From Riptortus pedestris (taxonomy: Eukaryota > Arthropoda > Insecta > Hemiptera > Alydidae): a stretch of 64,000 nt of DNA. This document shows, in pieces, positions 10,901 to 24,669 of the stretch (its first letter is position 1; every line of letters starts with the position of its first letter). Where the stretch lies: the NCBI GenBank assembly GCA_019009955.1, contig CM032228.1:96716501-96780500 (forward strand), in the 5' to 3' direction. The translations under genes were made by a program, and so were the position numbers. The notes beneath the pieces were generated by a model that was not told the DNA's origin, searched no databases, and saw only the letters and a list, made by a program, of their open reading frames with translations.

Positions 10901-13900
10901 TATTTCTGTTACCTACACTTTAAACATGTTGTTTTACTCTCTTTAATAGAAGTCACAAGCACCTATGCATTTACGATTCTTGTTTGATCGTATGCAAACT
11001 CGATATCGAAAATTTGAAATATTTCCGTTATTATACGCCGAAAAATTGTATAGAAGTAATCTCATTACAAATAAAATTTACTATAAATATTGTTATATAA
11101 ATTTATTCTCTATCTTTAATATTAATGGAGGTATTTGCATTGTTTAGTTTTCAGCCTTCAGTAAACCTCCATGCCAACTCATGTCATATTAGCAATAAAA
11201 TGTTATATCAGAAACCACATTATTCCAAGCTTAAATACAAAATATTTTTTCTATTGAACGTTAGCTGTGTGAGATACATGCAAATATGTAGTGTCAATTA
11301 AGATTTTGCGGATGAGAATTGAAAATATTTATTTCTTCTATACCATGCTCGATATTTAAGTGTATCATTACACACTAAAGATCATATTAGTTAATGGCTG
11401 AAATCGGGGGTGGAATAGGGGTGGTTTACAGAGGGGACTTTGAAAATTCACAATATCTTCTTTATTATGAGTCGTATCTCAAAATGTTAAAGAACCAATC
11501 TTGTTAAGCTATTGATGCTCTACAACTGTTGGTGTACACATTTTTTCATAACTGAAGTATTAAGCAAGTTATTTGTACATTCTTGTTTTCAGCTTTCAAT
11601 AACCCTCCTCCCCAAACCTTATTATCATCAGTTTTTTAGATAGAAATAGAGAATATGTGATGATATCACCAGTATTATGCCAGCATGTGCGAAATATGCT
11701 TAGTTTATGCACCACCTGTGGGAAGGATTATTTATTTAAATATTCTCTTGAATTTTTTTGAAATATTATTATTATATTTTTAAACATACATCATTACAAA
11801 TTAGTTTAATTCCCCTAATCATTATTGTAGAAACTGGAGATAACTATGCTCCAAGTGACCACCATTTTACCATTTGACTGACCAGAGGGTTGAGAAATAT
11901 TGCAATAGTCCTTAGATATTACGTACATTGAACATTTCAAAATTAGGGATATAAATAATCTCATGTAGTAAATTCATAAGAAATATCCATGATATTGACC
12001 TATTTGTTTCATAAAATAAAGTTATTTTTAATGAAATATATTTAAAAAATTAGTTTTAAAGAAAAATTAGAATTTTGAGATTTTAGAGATATTTATTTGA
12101 TTGTTTTACATATTTAAACTTCTGGAAAGGTAGAAATTGGAGCCACAAAACATGCAAGGTGAAATGACTTAATAAAAGACAATTAAAAATTTATAAGTTT
12201 TATTATCTCACAGTCCCAAGACTTGATGAGTATAAAGAGAATGCAGTATACATCTGTACATACTATAGGAAAATATAATTAAACCATGTAATTACTATCA
12301 TTAAAGAAAAATTCTGTGTAAATGAGCGTATTTATTCCAGTAATTTATTACATTTAATTGTTATTCAGTTGGGTGATGAGTGGTGGTTGTTAGTAGGTAG
12401 TTGGGTAGGCTGTTAAAAAGGAATTTAAATCACAATCAATGTTGTGACACACACACATTATCATATTTGGATGATTGTGATCATATTTGCGAAATCAAAG
12501 TCCAAAAAAATGTTTCAGCTTTTAATGTATTAAAATATAATATTGTCAATCTTTTATCAGTATAAGTGGGTAGTGACTGCCTTTTGAGGGAACTATAGTG
12601 GATGATAATAGCAGGGGATCACTAAACAGTCACTACAGCTTTTATATTTTACATTGATCTTCAGAAAGTGGAATGGGCTTCACTTCTTCTTATCTAGTAA
12701 CCAGTACATGATCTGTTGCCATACAATATCCATTTTCAATCAAGTGCCACTACATGAGCAAGAAATGAATATTTTTTAACAAATTTTATCCCTTTAGGTG
12801 GGGGTTAGAATTCATCCATGGTATGTCATACTAGGCGAATATCAGGGCATCAACCACGAGTGGTGTGCCACTAATCGCAAGTCAGATAACATCGCCTTAA
12901 AGAATAAAAGAAAGATGACATAAGTCAAAGATCCAACAATTAGATATGGAGACACTCTTGAATACCAAACAAACTTCATAAATCAAGAAAAGGTAATATA
13001 TGCATGAAATTTACAGAATATTATCAAGAGAGTTTCCAAGAGTAATTTGGGATTAAGAAATATTTGATGGATTATTTTTTTGTTGACTATCATATTATTT
13101 TTATTGAATAAAAATGATTAAAATTCAAAGGGGTAAACTATACTTACATTGAAAAAGTTTGCAATTTTTCTTTCAGCAAATAATCCATTTGAGCCAAGTA
13201 AGAGTTCCCTTACTTTTTCAATATCCTTAAATGCTTTAGATTTAAAATAAAAATGTGCCAAATGATAAGTTGATTTATAATGTTCTGGAAATCGTTTTTT
13301 ACATAGTTCTAAAGCAGCAACACACTTTTTATAAAGCCAGTCACGTTCTGAAACTAGAAATTGAATTATTTATTAACAGAAATGAAGGAAATTTGCAACT
13401 AAGAATATACTATTTCTTGGATTTGAATTATTATGTTTATGGGAATCTCAAATGCAGTATCATGTACATCTTTTTTGGAACTACAAAATCAAAGTACCAA
13501 TTAAAATGTATAGTTTCATAAATATGTACGGAACATATGACCTTCTTTATAATAAATTCTTAAGTACTAACCACCTTCTTCTGATACTTCAGCTAATTCT
13601 GGTTCTATTTTGGTTTTTTTCCTAGGTGGGCCATCCTCGGTTCCACTCTGAAAAAAAAAAAAAGGATGAAGGATAGAAAAATACTTCACCCACATTGATG
13701 TTAAGTGGTACTTTCATGTTTACACTATTTCCATAATTTGAACTACACCCAGTAATCAGAAACATTCTTTCCAAGGGTTTAAGATAGAAGAATATATTGA
13801 ACTATTTATGTAGATGTTTAATTATTTAAATGCCAAAGGGAAGATTTTGTTTTTAAAAGATATTATTATTTGTTAATGGCCACTTTTTACTACTATTGCT

Positions 13901-16900
13901 AATTGGGACACATTATCTACAAGTTAGGGGCGGTTTCCATCCTTTTCTAGCAGGGGCGGGACCAAGGATTTTATTTAATGAGCATGCCACTAAATAAATT
14001 CCTATTGCCCAGGTGGGAATGAAACTCGCCTCTCTAGGTTTACCATGTGAGATTAAGGCCAACGCTTTAAACCCACAAGGCTCTTAAATGATATAAATCA
14101 ACTATTATTGTGCAAATATATAAATCAGTCCAAATATTTAGTATAATCTGCTCTTATGAAGGAACCCAAGATGATCTCAGAATGACAATGTGGATGACCA
14201 TAGAGGCAGGTTTCCATTAATAGAAAAAACAACTTAGAAGGATAGTACTCCAAAACATAAAACTTCCTTGTGAATAAGTTCTGAGACAGGGATAGTTCTA
14301 ATCCTGGCAATGTTCAATAAAACTAGAAAGTATAATACATATGATCTTATTGAAAAATGTATGGAATGCATAAGCTATATTTCCTATGTGCAATTTTGAA
14401 CAGACATTCTTGATATATTTTAAACACCAGCTAGCCTTAAAGGAAATCAGGTACTGACTATCTTTTAATTTAAATACAGGCATTTTCAATTTTAGCTAGT
14501 AAAAAAATGCAACTACTCAGGACCAGAGGTGTTAAAGAAATTCATTAATATAAAGCAGCTAAAAAAACTCTCTTTATAGAATATTCAGAAGTTTATTTCA
14601 ATACAATAGGGTGGTAACCTGTAGATAACCCGTCCCAATTAGCCTTAGTTGCAAAAAGTGGACGTTAATAAATAATAATAATCAATACCATAGTTTCTAC
14701 CTCCTGGTTATCTGGTGATTGAGGCTTCCTTCATCCTCACGTAAATTTTGTATGGCTTTCCGGCCATCTTCAGGAGGCAAATTATATTTTTTAGAGGTTT
14801 TGCTGGGTCTCAAATCAGCCAACCAGGTAGTTACAATGAGATGGTAGGGTGACTGGACAGAATATAGGGGCAGCACAGGCATACATAGGCTCCCCAACAG
14901 CACTCTTAAAAAACCTTACGGAAATGTAACTTGTTTGAGAGCCATCAAATGTTCACAGGAGGGAGGAAACCAACACTTCTGGAGCAGATAGCCAGAAGAC
15001 AGGCACTTTGAACCTTTCCCAGCGATGCAGCTTGAAGAACAGTATAATATCATACTTAAAAGGTCTGTCATGCAGGTGCAACATTAACTAAGCAGATTTC
15101 CCATTTGTGTCACGTATTTGCTTTATCTCAAAATGTAAAAGTTCAATGAGAACGATATTTGATCGATATTATTTAGGCTTCAAATACAGTGCTTCATAAT
15201 ATAACAGCTTATTATTAATATGACATGAGTAGGAGTGGGGGTTTATTAAAGGCCGAAAACTAAAAAAAGGAAATATCTTGATTAATAATCAAGATAGTGA
15301 AAAAACGCACATAACAACATTAATGGAACATTACATTTGAAATAAGATTGGTTCTAAAAACTTATTTGATCCCACACATAATAACAAAGATATTAAGAAT
15401 TTTCGAAATTCCCCCCAAAACCCCTCCTCCCCCTAGTCCAATTTCGTTAACGAACTTGAACTTCATTTTTACAAAAAATGTCTTGGTAACAACATAAATG
15501 ATGATATAACAAAAATTGCAATTGCTAGAGCGCTAACAGACAAATATATATAGTTTTGAACAGACTCAATTTTCTCCATCCCCAGGGTAGGATCAATGGA
15601 CATATGAGGAAAGTTTTTCAAAAATTGCATCATGAGTACAACCTCAATAGATGACTTCCCCCAAGGGAAATCTGCTAAAATATAATTTAGTTTTTATATT
15701 ATGTATGTGTCATAAACAGAAAGGACCAAAAATATATTAACTACAGCTAGAATTTTAAAATATCAGGAGATAAATCCATTTTTGACAGATACTGCATCAA
15801 GACTATGCTGCATGAAAGTTGAGAGGATCTAAATAGATCCAAAGATATCTTATTTTATTTAATGACATATCTATATAGGGTGAAGACTAACGAAAAAAAA
15901 AAACACCCCTAGTTTTTTTGTATTTGACCTATTATATAAATCCCCAAAATTGCCAGTTTTCAACAATTTATAACATAATTGCTCAGGAGACTCCCATACA
16001 TTAATATCTAAAAAGAGTTAAGTGATCTTATTCATACTGAATCAGAAGAAGATGAACTTGAACTTGATGAAGAACTGTTTGAAGAACTTGAGCTATCTGA
16101 ACTAGAACTGGAATCGGATGAAGAGTCTGAAGAAGAGGAAACAGAGTCAGAAGTAGTTGTAGTAGTACTTTCTCCTCCACTTTTCTGAGATTTCTCTTTA
16201 ACCGTTTCACTCGTAGAACTAGATGTAGCTCCCTTGTCTGTAGCACTAGCAGCTGTGACAGCTTCAGTTACATCTCCATCGGTGGAGTTTTCTCCACTTT
16301 TTTCTGGAGGAGTCACATTTTCTGACTGTTCTTCTTCAATGGTAGATAATTTTCTTTTCAAAGGATTAGAAGAACTGTGATCACTTTCAACTTTTCCAAG
16401 GATATCTTGTATCATGTCCTGGACATCTTTAGAAACTGGTAGCTCCTAAAAATAAATGAGCTGTAAATTTTTTGAAGTATTGTTAAACCTTCTAAATGAA
16501 TGAAAAGAGAATATACCTCCTCACTGGTACTGCTAGCCCTTCTTGGAATGACTTTTTTGGGCTTTTCTTGCCTGCAAAAGATAATATTGCTTTATAAATT
16601 AACTTAGAAAGTTTGGAAAATGAAACCTTAAAAATAAAGTACAGACCTCACATACTCCCTGACTTGAGTAACAAAAGGGCTTTGAGACAAAACAGTAACA
16701 GCTTGTTTAAAAATTTCCATAGTGGTTATAGGAAGCTCTTTATCACTGGCTTCATCTAAACTTTTCATTATGCACACATGAACTCTGTAAAATAGCTAAA
16801 AAAATAAATAAATTGAATTAAAACATAAAATAGAACTGAGTTGTTAGTTATGAAAAACAAATATCTAAATAAAAAAAAATTGAGAACTGAATCAATTGAA

Positions 16901-18095
16901 AATAATATTTAAAAAATCAATATTTACTTAATGGATTTCATCAATCAATCACCTCAAAAAAATTAACGCATGACAGAAACATTGCCTCACTTTAAAATAA
17001 AAGTTATATAATATAAATTCAAAATAAATGTAACAAACCTCTAAAGCTTCTACAGCCAATGGTTGAGGACTATTATAGGTTATAAGGTAAGGATAATTAG
17101 CCCCGATTTCATGAAGAAGGGCAGCTGACTGAAAAATTAAAGCGTAAACATATAGTTTCTATATAATGATAATAAACAATAACAATAATAAATGGAACTG
17201 TACATATATTAAGAGCAGTAAGTGCAAAATAAACAGTAGAAAATTGAATGAAAGAAATATAAATCATTTTCATAAATAAAATCAACCAATTTTGATAAAG
17301 TTCTGGACTCTTCACTAGCTTCTTCCAACAACGGATTCTACAAGACCCTAGATGAACAAATGGAGCTTAAAGGTAAACCTCACAACTATTCAATTAAGAA
17401 CGGCAGACTATCTTGGTTAGGGCATATTGACTGAAGGAAACCCTCTGAAAATGTACTTTGAAACAACCAAATGTGAGGTTCTACCCCACTATATATTCTC
17501 CAGACAATCCTTCAACTGATTACCACCATCAATGGCCCATGGCCCACCAGAGCAATGCTTCGCTTGTTATGAAGATTGCGAATCATGAGTCAATACTTGG
17601 ATTGCTTCTAACAAAGAATATTCTCCTATCACAGAAAAGGCATGCTGCCAGATAGATGGAAAAAGGTAGTGGCTAATCAATTGTTTGAGTTATATATTTA
17701 AATCTATTTTTATAAAACTAAACCTCAATTTTTGAGAAGATTTGCTTTGAGTTAATTCAAACACCCAATAATCTTTACTTTTCCATGAAATGGTAAAATG
17801 GTGATGATCAAATAAAAATCATATAGTTTAAAACGTAAAATCTTAAATGATGGAGTCACCAAAAATATTTATACATATCTCACACAGTAAAAGTTCAATG
17901 AAAACAGTATTTTGTATTTAAGCTTTGAATAAAGTGGTTCAAGATAAAATGGCTTATTGTTAATATGACATGAGTATTAGTGGGAGTTTGTAGAGGATTG
18001 AAAACTAAAAAATCCAAATATCTCGTTTAATATTCATGATAGAGAGTATATGTAGATGACTATATTTATAGAGAATTAAATTTGCAATAAGATTG

Positions 18096-18140
<45 letters not shown>

Positions 18141-20131
18141 CACACACACAACAGGGTGTCCCAAGTTCCCGTGCCACCCCCTTAAAATCTCCAATTATTT
18201 TAATAGAAGGCTGAAACTTAATGTGCCATAATTAGCACCCCTCAAGAATCCTCCTAACCTCCATATTCAACCTCCTAACCTTCTCCAGCAACCATAATTT
18301 GGGAATTTCTAATGGAATGCCCTATTTTTTATGACGGATTCTTGCAAAAAATCAAATTCTAAAATGAGTTTACATCGGTGAATTTTTCAATTTGAAGTTT
18401 CGAAAATTCACTGATTCTTTTAAAGTTTTTAAAGACAGTTTGTCTATTAAAGACAGGATATGAGAAGAGGGTGAGCGTTTAGTAAAATCTGAAAATGAAA
18501 AAAACCTCTTAATAGTTCTTCTGATCCAGTAAAGACAAAGGCCACTGTAGAGAAGGTTAAGAGGAGATCATAAACATGTAGGGCAGTTAGTAAATAAAGT
18601 TTTGGAATGAAAGAAGTATTATTCAGAGACCCTCATAAGTTCAATAACCCTTGTAATGAATATATAAAATATTTTGTGAAACATTCCATTAATTTTTTAG
18701 TTTGTTATATGCCATTTCCAATCAGACATATAATAAGGGAAAAATTTACATCTACACCACTATTTCAGATTTTACACTTTTCCAAATCTTCCAAGTAGAT
18801 GACAGAGAGAGTTGGAAATTAGTTAGAATTGAAAAAAGTCAGTTACCTTTAAATAGTGATTAATATAAATTGTTGGATCCTCATCTTTCTTTCTTGAAAT
18901 TTTACCAAACATATAGTGATGCAGCCATCTTTCATCATGAATGTCTCTTCCACTAAAATCATGCCATATCTAAATAGGGAAAAATAGTATGTTTTAATTA
19001 GAAGGCCTAATAACACTCAAGTCCATTAATGCTAAGTCCTAAGTATTTTTTTTTTGTTCAATTTTATAGAAAATTGCATGAGCAGTTTCTGCATGCTTGT
19101 GCATAGATCATTTTTTAAACATCCTTTCAGTGTCTCTTTTGAATCAATAGATTTATGGCATCCATTGCAATATTTGTTTTCAAACAAAAAGCAAAATATC
19201 CTTTTTTCAATTGTTTAAGCCACCATGGCTTATACGCGCTCTTATACACCCCTCTACTTCATGGGTTGTATCACTTTGTATTAAAAAATAGTCTTTTTAA
19301 AATTTTAGGAATAATAAGGATAAGGTAAATACTATTTAGTGGTTGTTACAAATCTTATTATTAAAGAAATGCCAACGTTTGAATCACTTCGTTAGAAATC
19401 CTTATGCCACATTTTCAAATGTCAAATGGTTTTTTGATATCAAAATGCACTTATTCCTAAAAATGAGTTTTAATAACAGACTGATACGACTTACTAAGGC
19501 GAAACTTTGGCCAAGGAAGAATACAAATAAGCAAATAATCTTGTTGATTTACTAAATCCAAGGAAATAGGTAATATTGCAATGAAATTAAATGTGCTTGA
19601 GAAAATGAAAATCAAACCTTATTAGCAGACAAAAAACATTGATAGGCAGCCTCCAACATAGTTTCCTTTTGTTGTTCTAAAGTATGGTACATTTCTATGC
19701 TTAAGTTTTGTTCCTAAATAAAACAAAATTGCAAGTTACAACAAGTATTCAAAAAAATAAAAGAAAAAAAATTATTATATTACTTACTTTTTTAAGAACA
19801 TTTGAACAAAATGAATGGATAGTATAAGAAAATGTGCCTCTTTCAATCCACAAGGCACTCTGATTAGGTTCTAAATCAAGTGATCTCTTATAACATCTGC
19901 ATACTGTTGATGCCAAAGATAGTAACTGACCTTCATTCTTTATAGTTTCACACTGTAAAACCAATAAATTCAATGAAACACAAAGCATAATCACAGAACA
20001 AGTAGTTCATATACAGGTTTTCTAATACTAAAATTGAATGTAACAAACATTTTATGCAACCACAAATTTGCAAGAAAAGAAGTCCTTAGAACAACTAATC
20101 AGAGTTTTAGTAAGGTGTAGTTCCTTCCATG

Positions 20132-20184
<53 letters not shown>

Positions 20185-20321
20185 TTTAATTTTTTTTTTC
20201 AAAATTTCACGATACTATTTTTATATAGAATTGAAGTGATATCAACAATTTTTGGCTTTGGTGTCTGTTTGTTGGTTACATTTTCACGCCGAAACTACTG
20301 AATCAAATTTTATGAAACTTG

Positions 20322-20369
<48 letters not shown>

Positions 20370-23300
20370 GTAACCTCTGTCTGTACATTGATTTTTTTCG
20401 CGAAATTTCACGATAACTTTTCGTTTCACATGTCATAGACACCATATCTGCATTTTGTTTCTTTCGTGTATGTTTGTTTGTTTCTTTTGTTACCTTTTCA
20501 CGCATAAACGGCTGAACCGAATTTTATGAAACTTGGTATGTATATTACTACTAACCCAACTTAGACTTTAGGCTATATTAATTTTCTCTGAGACGAACAG
20601 GAGTGGGGGTTATAAGGGAAGCATGAAATTAAAAATAGCGATATTTCGCTTTCTATTGGTTTTTCGGAACATATGCACATAAAAAAAGTTGTTTATTTTG
20701 TTATTTAGAGTAACTTTTGTTATATACACTTTTGTCGTATACCGAAGTTTAAATGCGTTATACGATAAAAATTATAGCGGGAGTCAACAATATTATTTGC
20801 CAAAAAAGACTCAACCGAACTAAATAAAACTCGGTATGTGTATTAGCAGTGAGACCTTCATTATAATAAGCCATACCAACATTTCTATGGACGGGAAGGA
20901 GTGGGGGTTATAATGGAAGCCTGAAATTAAAAATAGCGATATTTCGTTTCCTATTGGTTTTTCCGCAAATATAAACATAACAAAAGTTGTTTATTTTATT
21001 ATTTGGAGTAACTTTTGTTATATACACTTTTGTCGTATACCTAAGTATAAATGAGTTATACGTTAAAACTTTAGCAGGCACTAACGGCTGAACCGAACTT
21101 AACAAAACTCGGTATGTCAATTAGCATTAATTCTTCCATGATTATAAGTTATATTAAAATTTTTAGGTTCGAACGGGAGGGGGGTTATAAGGGAGGCCTG
21201 AAATAAAAATTCACCATATTTACATGTATAAGAGACGGGAAGTATAAAAATATCGAAGACTGTGAAGAATTATCGAACAAATAATTCTATTATTAGCAAA
21301 TCACCGGCAACAACGGGTATCAATCCTAAACACTAGGACGGGTAAATGTCAAAATATTGTGCAATGTAAAGCCTGCTAAAAAATACCATCACCATTCAGC
21401 CTCAAATGAATTCCCGGGCGAAGCCGGGTATCTGAGCTAGTATATATATATATATATTACTACTAACCAAACTTAGGCTTTAGGCTATACTAATATTCTC
21501 AGAGACGTACAGGAGTGGGGGCTTTAAGAGAGGCCTGCATGAAAAATCATGAGATTAGTTTTCTATTGGTTTTTTGGCAAACATACAAATAATAAATAGA
21601 AGCTGTTTATTTTGTTATTTAGACTAACACTCATTTATACTTTGTTATATGACTCTTTTGTCATATAACGAGGTATAAATGAGATATTCGCTAAAAAATA
21701 TAGCAGGAATCAACAATTTTATTAGTCACTAATGACTTAACGAACTGAACAACAAAACTCAAAATGTGAATTAGCATTAGCTCCTCCATGATTATAAGCT
21801 ATATTAACATTTCTAGGGACAAACTGGGGTGGGGGTTATAAGAGAGGCCTGAAATGAAAAATCACGCTATTTAGTTTTCTATTGGTTTTTTTGGCAACTA
21901 TTTTTTAGTATAAGAGGTATTCACTAAAAGCTAAAGCGGGAGTCAACTACTTCCTTGGGCACTAACAGCTTTTGACAGGAAAGTGGTAAACGATACGTAG
22001 TAATGACGAACAAATGATATCAATGATTATATTTAAATTGTTGGCATGGTTCTAAATAATGAAGAGGAATCGAGTAGGAAGTGGTTATCTTTTGATGAAT
22101 TATAAATATTTTTTTTTTTTGCGATTCACAATTATTCTGTAAGACCTAATAAAAGTTTACAGCTTGCCATAGTTACCAGATTGCTTTCAGTGCAACACAA
22201 ATAAGAGTAATTTTTCTCACATATACTTTTATCACATAACATAAAGTAATGATGACATGCACTTATACTACAACTAAACATAAAATTGCGTACAGTGTTA
22301 AAACAAATAAAAAGTAACTAGGTACTCATTAAACTTTACATGATAATGACTTACACTACATTTAATGCTTAATATTTTAATGATAAATTATCTTAAGAAA
22401 TATCATTTTGTTTAAATATCATAAAACTTAAAGGGACTGAAAGTGTTGGGGAAGTGAACAGTTATACCTGCAATTTATTATCAGTGTATCGTTAATATAT
22501 AACATATAAATTACCATACTATAATAAATTATGAATACTAAGTTTCTTCTTTGGGCATACAATAGAATAGTTTTAATTATGATTATTGAATAAATAAAAT
22601 AGAAAAATTTGTTGGATTGAATAGTAAACACTAAATGTTTAGTCAGACACACTTAGGAATACTAAATCGCTTATGTTCCCAGAAAGCTTGAAAATTTAAT
22701 AAAAGCAAATACAGGCAGGGAGTATAAATAGATAGGGCTTATTATAGCCTTGCAATAAATGTCATTCACACCCATTATTTAGTCTAAATATTTCCCGAAC
22801 AAAGATATCTCAGTAATGGTACTTAATAATGATGAATGAATGCTATCCATGATTATGATAAATATTGTCCATGGTATTTTGAACAGTGCAGATGGATTAA
22901 TCAGGAAATTATTACTTTTTATTCTTCTTCAAAACTAGAAGATTCTATAAGTACACTTTAGTAACTAGATATTCAGATATCCTTAAACCTTAAATACTGA
23001 GATGAGGAAATGTAAAAATATTGTGTATAGTAAAACCTTGCCAAAAAAAAAAATATTGCTCTTAATAATTTCCTGAGCAAAGCTGGGTACCTTAGTCTAG
23101 TATTATATAGAAAGATACTAAATAAAATAATAATTTAAAAAGTTACATGTTTAAAAAAATATGCATTTAAAATAATTAACACTTTCGCTGCGGATGCCCG
23201 AATCGAAAATCACTTCCAAAAAACGATTTTTTTTTTTTTTTGTTTTCTGTTTTAAAGTTGTTCAAACTAAGTAAAAACCTATTTGTGGTAATTTTTATGC

Positions 23301-24620
23301 ATTTTTAACAACGATAATCTTTTTTTTTTTTAACCTCGCAACGTATGCGAGGCCCGCACCAGGGAGTGACTCAGGACCTCGCATATGCTGCGAGGCTCCG
23401 CAGTGAAGGTGTTAATAATAAACTATATTTTAACAGATGAGGTGCTTTGGCTTTCAGTTCCAGCAGCTAGTCATAAAAATCAGAAAATCATGCTAGGCAT
23501 AATTATTGATAGCCACACCATTTTTCTTGGATAGCAGCGACATAGATTTAACATATGAATTTTTAGTTGTACATCAATGTTCTTTTTCAGATGGCCATTA
23601 GGTTACTTTATAATGACATTAGGTCATTTTGCAAGTTGGTATCCAGTGTCAAGATGTAATTCTTATGCTACTTACTTTCTCTCTGTGCCCGACTCTCGTC
23701 CTACTTCTTAAAAGGATGTAGCAGGAGGGAATTTATTAGAAAAGTAGTTTAACATATTTATACTTATATTTTGGTTATATAAAAGTAAAACTTACAGAAT
23801 TAAGTTTAGTTTCAATTTCTGTCCCACGAGAAAGCGCAAGGCCAGCCCAAGAGGCATAGCGTGTTGGGTTAGCACAAACATCAAGTAAATGGTACTGCCA
23901 TACCTTAGGCTAAAATAATAATAAAAAGAAAAATATAAAAAATTAAATATGAGTTATTGTTTGGTTGAAATAATGAAAAAAAAAAAGAAAGTAGGCCAAA
24001 GAATTTATTTCTAAATATAATATATATGGAAACAATATTGGGAGAACAAAAAGAATATTCCAGAACTGAATGACAAGAATTCCAGTACCTACTTATATAT
24101 TTTAAAAATAACCTTTAAAAAAGATTGTTCATCATTTTTCGTGTTTATCTGATAAAAATTAAGAATAAGTAATAATTTCTGAAAAAATTGGAAGTGTTTA
24201 CTATTTTCAATATTTATTTATATGAGGAATGTTATTTGAATCCAAGCCACACTGCTAGTCATTTTACTCACCCAACTCACTATAAAATTGTTTAATGACA
24301 AATACAAATATCTCTCTCTTAAAGCCAATCTGTCTGAGTTTGTTGCCCACGACTATAAGTGGAGACAAATAATTCTATAATTTTAAGGCTTAAAGCAGAT
24401 AGATCCAACTGAGTATAAACTATTTTTTTTTTTAAATATTATTATTATTATAAAATGGGATGAATGGAATACACTGGCAATGAACACTATTTTAAATATT
24501 ACTTTCAATTGAGAGAAAATTATTTAAATGTGCCATGACTTCAGCCCAATAAAAATAGCAAGTGATATTTACTGATAGCAAATTCCATCCATTCCATTAT
24601 AAAAAATGAAATATTTCATT

Positions 24621-24669
<49 letters not shown>

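Noticed and set aside
16028..16246. Second minus-strand frame over the Ser tract (Leu/Val/Gln-rich)
   Set aside because: It is an alternative frame of CABIN1 exon 28; the phase from exons 27 and 29 selects the Ser/Asp frame.
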